Assembly (NCBI RefSeq): GCF_001278945.1
Contig: NZ_LGRV01000003.1
Coordinates: 2,532,041 to 2,596,040, forward strand
DNA length: 64,000 nt
Source of the DNA: Lysinibacillus contaminans
GTDB taxonomy: Bacteria; Bacillota; Bacilli; Bacillales_A; Planococcaceae
Direction of reading: 5' to 3'
The notes below the pieces were generated by a model. The model had not been told where the DNA came from and searched no databases. It was given only the letters and a program-made list of their open reading frames with translations. Below, piece after piece: positions 62,380 through 64,000 of this stretch (the stretch's first letter is position 1; each line of letters starts with the position of its first letter). The translations under genes and the position numbers were made by a program.

Positions 62380-63432
62380 CTATTTAAAATGTTTCACTAT
62401 TTTTTTCACAACAAACTGTGCATCCCGCCCTACTCCCCTTAATGTAGCAGAAGCAAAGGAACGCCGCCCTTCTAACCCCACAAAATAAATACCCGGAACA
62501 TTGCTAATGCCTGCCTTATGCAAAGGCCTGCCTTCTTCGTCAAGCGCACCTATCGTTTGTAGATATGGAGCATTAGGTCTGAAGCCTGTTGCGTAGATTA
62601 CAGTATCTACAAGTTCCTTTTTCCCGTTCGGCCAAATAACTCCTCTCTCATAAAAGGATGTAAACATTGATTGTTGATTTGGATTTCCTGCAGTTATTCG
62701 TTCTTTGTATCGATTCGTATCATTCACCGCATTTGACCTCGGAGCAGTTTTCCCGAATCGCCAGAACGGAAAAGTATCAAAACCAATTAATTTTAGCCAA
62801 AAATGTAAATCAAGCCCCCATATACGTTGTTTCACAAATTGGATCGGTTGGCGCACAGCTAAAGTTGTTCGACTCACCTCAGCCAATTCAACTGCAATCT
62901 GTACAGCAGAATTACCACCGCCTACAATGACTACTCTTTGGTTGTGAAATGGTTTCGAATTTCGATACTCTGAAGAAGGGTGTGTATCTTCCTGAAAAGC
63001 CTCCATTCCTGCTACTTTTGGAATGAATGGATTGTTAAATGAGCCAGTAGCATTAATAATAGTTAGAGCCCTAAATATTTCTCCTGACTTTGTTCGAATA
63101 ACAAATCCTTTCCCATCTTTTTCAATGAAATCTACTCTCTGATTAATTAAAACCGGCAATTCAAACTTTGTTTTATAATCCTGTAGATATCGAATGACTT
63201 CATCTCGCTACGGATAACGATTCTGATTGCCAGAAAACTTCAGGCCTGGCATTGAGGAATAGCCTGCTGGAGAAAACAACTTAAGACTGTCATAATAACT
63301 TGGCCAAGATCCTCCTATCCGATCACTTGCCTCCAAAATTAAAAAACTCAGTCCCTTCTTCTGTAAGTGATAACCCGAAGCAAGCCCAGCCTGGCCCCCA
63401 CCAATTACAATAGTATCAAGTGTCTCTTTCAT
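62380..63432 (-). pseudogene. ArsO-like flavin monooxygenase interrupted by an amber codon
   Basis: One frame of 350 codons is broken only by TAG at 63208-63210. The first part (74 codons) has the FAD motif VIGGGQAGLASGYHL and EASDRIGGSW, ending RYP before the stop; the frame continues RDEVIRYLQDYKTKFELPV without a shift, then INATGSFNNP, the NADP motif VVIVGGGNSAVQIAVELA and YATGFRP. This is the layout of flavin-containing monooxygenases, including ArsO-type proteins of ars islands. A single CAG-to-TAG-type change would explain the break. A second frame beginning at 63159 could yield a C-terminal fragment, without the FAD site. Sequencing error or suppression cannot be excluded. Confidence 0.85.
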
Positions 63433-63449
63433 ATTATCCCCCTAATTAT

Positions 63450-63462
63450 TTGTATTTTGCAA
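63450..63462 (-). promoter_or_regulatory. Degenerate operator copy at the monooxygenase start
   Basis: TTGTATTTTGCAA agrees with TTGCAANTTGCAA at 11 of 13 positions and lies 18 bases upstream of the ATG at 63432. Confidence 0.4.
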
Positions 63463-63633
63463 ATATTAAAAAGAAAAAATAATAAAAAATTAACCATTTA
63501 TCTAATCAGCAAATATGTACGATACACGGATAATAAACTATGCACTCATGCTTTAAAGTGTACTCATAAAGATAAATTCACACATCTCATTTCCAATTTT
63601 ATACACATTATAAATCAGTTGTACCTCACTTAC

Positions 63634-63646
63634 TTGCAAATTGCAA
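63634..63646. promoter_or_regulatory. Operator copy upstream of the monooxygenase
   Basis: TTGCAAATTGCAA followed by GTAT, a full match to the tandem-array copies, 202 bases upstream of the monooxygenase start. It may serve this gene or something that the group II intron displaced. Confidence 0.7.
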
Positions 63647-63688
63647 GTATATAAATACAAAAAATTAACCCAACTCATTTTGATTTAG

Positions 63689-63771
63689 AATAAAGTTTGA
63701 TTATAAATCACTCTAAAACTTTTGATTTCACTGCATATAAAAAGCTATCGTTTTTAATAAAGTTTGATTAT
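63689..63771. repeat. 16-bp direct repeat near the intron end
   Basis: AATAAAGTTTGATTAT occurs at 63689-63704 and 63756-63771 (spacing 67 bp). The rest of 63433-63926 holds only the operators and intron sequence. Confidence 0.85.
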
Positions 63772-63787
63772 TTTTATGCTCCTTATT

Positions 63788-64000
63788 ATAGTGATAGGTA
63801 AGCTTTTGACGTTATCGCCGGCTTTTCCCCCACTTCACACCGTACGTGCGAGTTTCCCAGCATACGGCGCTCCAACTAATCCAATTCATTCAGTATTTTT
63901 ATGTATATGCAAGATGAAATGTAGAATCAGATAGCTTCGTTCAGACATTGCTCACGCAAATCATTTACCTTTTTAAGTTGTTTTTCATTTAACTTAAGCA
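63788..64000 (-). mobile_element. 3' part of a group II intron (domains V and VI), truncated by the window edge
   Basis: On the minus strand, 63872 to 63838 reads AGCGCCGTATGC, GGGAAACTC, GCACGTACGGTGTG: an AGC-headed stem with a GAAA tetraloop and the paired GCCGTATGC / GCACGTACGGT arms, which is the domain V pattern of bacterial group II introns. It is followed by GGGGGAAAAGCC and a domain VI-like stem, ending near TTACCTATCACTAT at about 63788. The catalytic core upstream lies outside the window. Confidence 0.7.
63927..64000 (-). CDS. C-terminal fragment of an ORF upstream of the intron domain V
   Basis: An open frame enters from the window edge and ends at TGA (63927-63929). The visible tail reads KLNEKQLKKVNDLREQCLNEAI. 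It ends about 55 bases before the domain V stem, where an intron-encoded reverse transcriptase would end, but the 23 residues are not diagnostic. Confidence 0.4.
   Translation of the reverse strand, partial: LKLNEKQLKKVNDLREQCLNEAI

Noticed and set aside
62380..63159. Separate 259-residue oxidoreductase gene
   Set aside because: It is the in-frame continuation of the 63432 start after one TAG, lacks the FAD motif and has no ribosome-binding site at its TTG.
1..64000. tRNA and rRNA genes
   Set aside because: No cloverleaf or rRNA-like segment was recognised on either strand by eye; tRNAscan-SE and barrnap were not available.

Overview
The window looks like a chromosomal segment of a low-GC, spore-forming Bacillales, most probably Lysinibacillus or a close Planococcaceae relative. 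This is inference. It rests on base composition, strong Gram-positive ribosome-binding sites, a Spo0E-type phosphatase, two orphan sporulation-type histidine kinases, an S-layer-anchored heme-binding protein, a stand-alone murE beside prfC, and intergenic repeats of a kind I associate with Lysinibacillus. No rRNA, tRNA or CRISPR array was recognised.

Layout. 1-2054 holds the end of a large secreted/membrane protein. 2.2-14.9 kb is a minus-strand block that recalls the Bacillus subtilis yku region: ccpC, the c-di-AMP-binding CBS protein gene darB, a 2,4-dienoyl-CoA reductase, a PAS-GGDEF-EAL protein with a degenerate cyclase motif, ppk and ppx, cheV, an MFS exporter and ykwC. 15-24.2 kb carries small genes (spo0E-like, ykvS), a CPBP membrane protease, a lipoprotein behind a tandem hairpin repeat, an MhqR-like repressor, an orphan kinase, a B12-radical-SAM protein, a KtrD-type potassium channel subunit and a TerC protein behind a leader terminator. 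24.6-42.5 kb has an SDR reductase, an RND exporter, prfC, murE, a membrane sensor kinase under a catabolite-response element, an aldehyde dehydrogenase, an unusual helical plus beta-helix protein, a dihydrolipoyl dehydrogenase, a polysaccharide deacetylase and a large catalase.

42.6-48.7 kb is accessory: a TetR/VOC/MFS efflux unit with two palindromic operators, a RloA/RloB (AbiL-type) defence pair and a GalE-like epimerase. 48.8-56.8 kb contains a YceI protein behind a near-perfect MhqR operator, then an Isd-type heme uptake operon (isdC, an SLH-anchored NEAT protein, a membrane NEAT protein, isdE, permease, ATPase, srtB).

57-64 kb is an arsenic region. arsR-acr3-arsC is followed by a decayed arsD and a stub of arsA. 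Next to it lies a second, less familiar module: a MarR regulator with vicinal cysteine pairs, an ArsP-like permease, a 60-residue peptide with three Cys-Cys pairs, and a flavin monooxygenase interrupted by one amber codon. Copies of one 13-bp operator (two TTGCAA hexamers around one free base) recur through this module, including four tandem copies at an exact 30-bp period before the permease gene. This is the best candidate in the window for an undescribed system. The window ends inside the 3' part of a group II intron.
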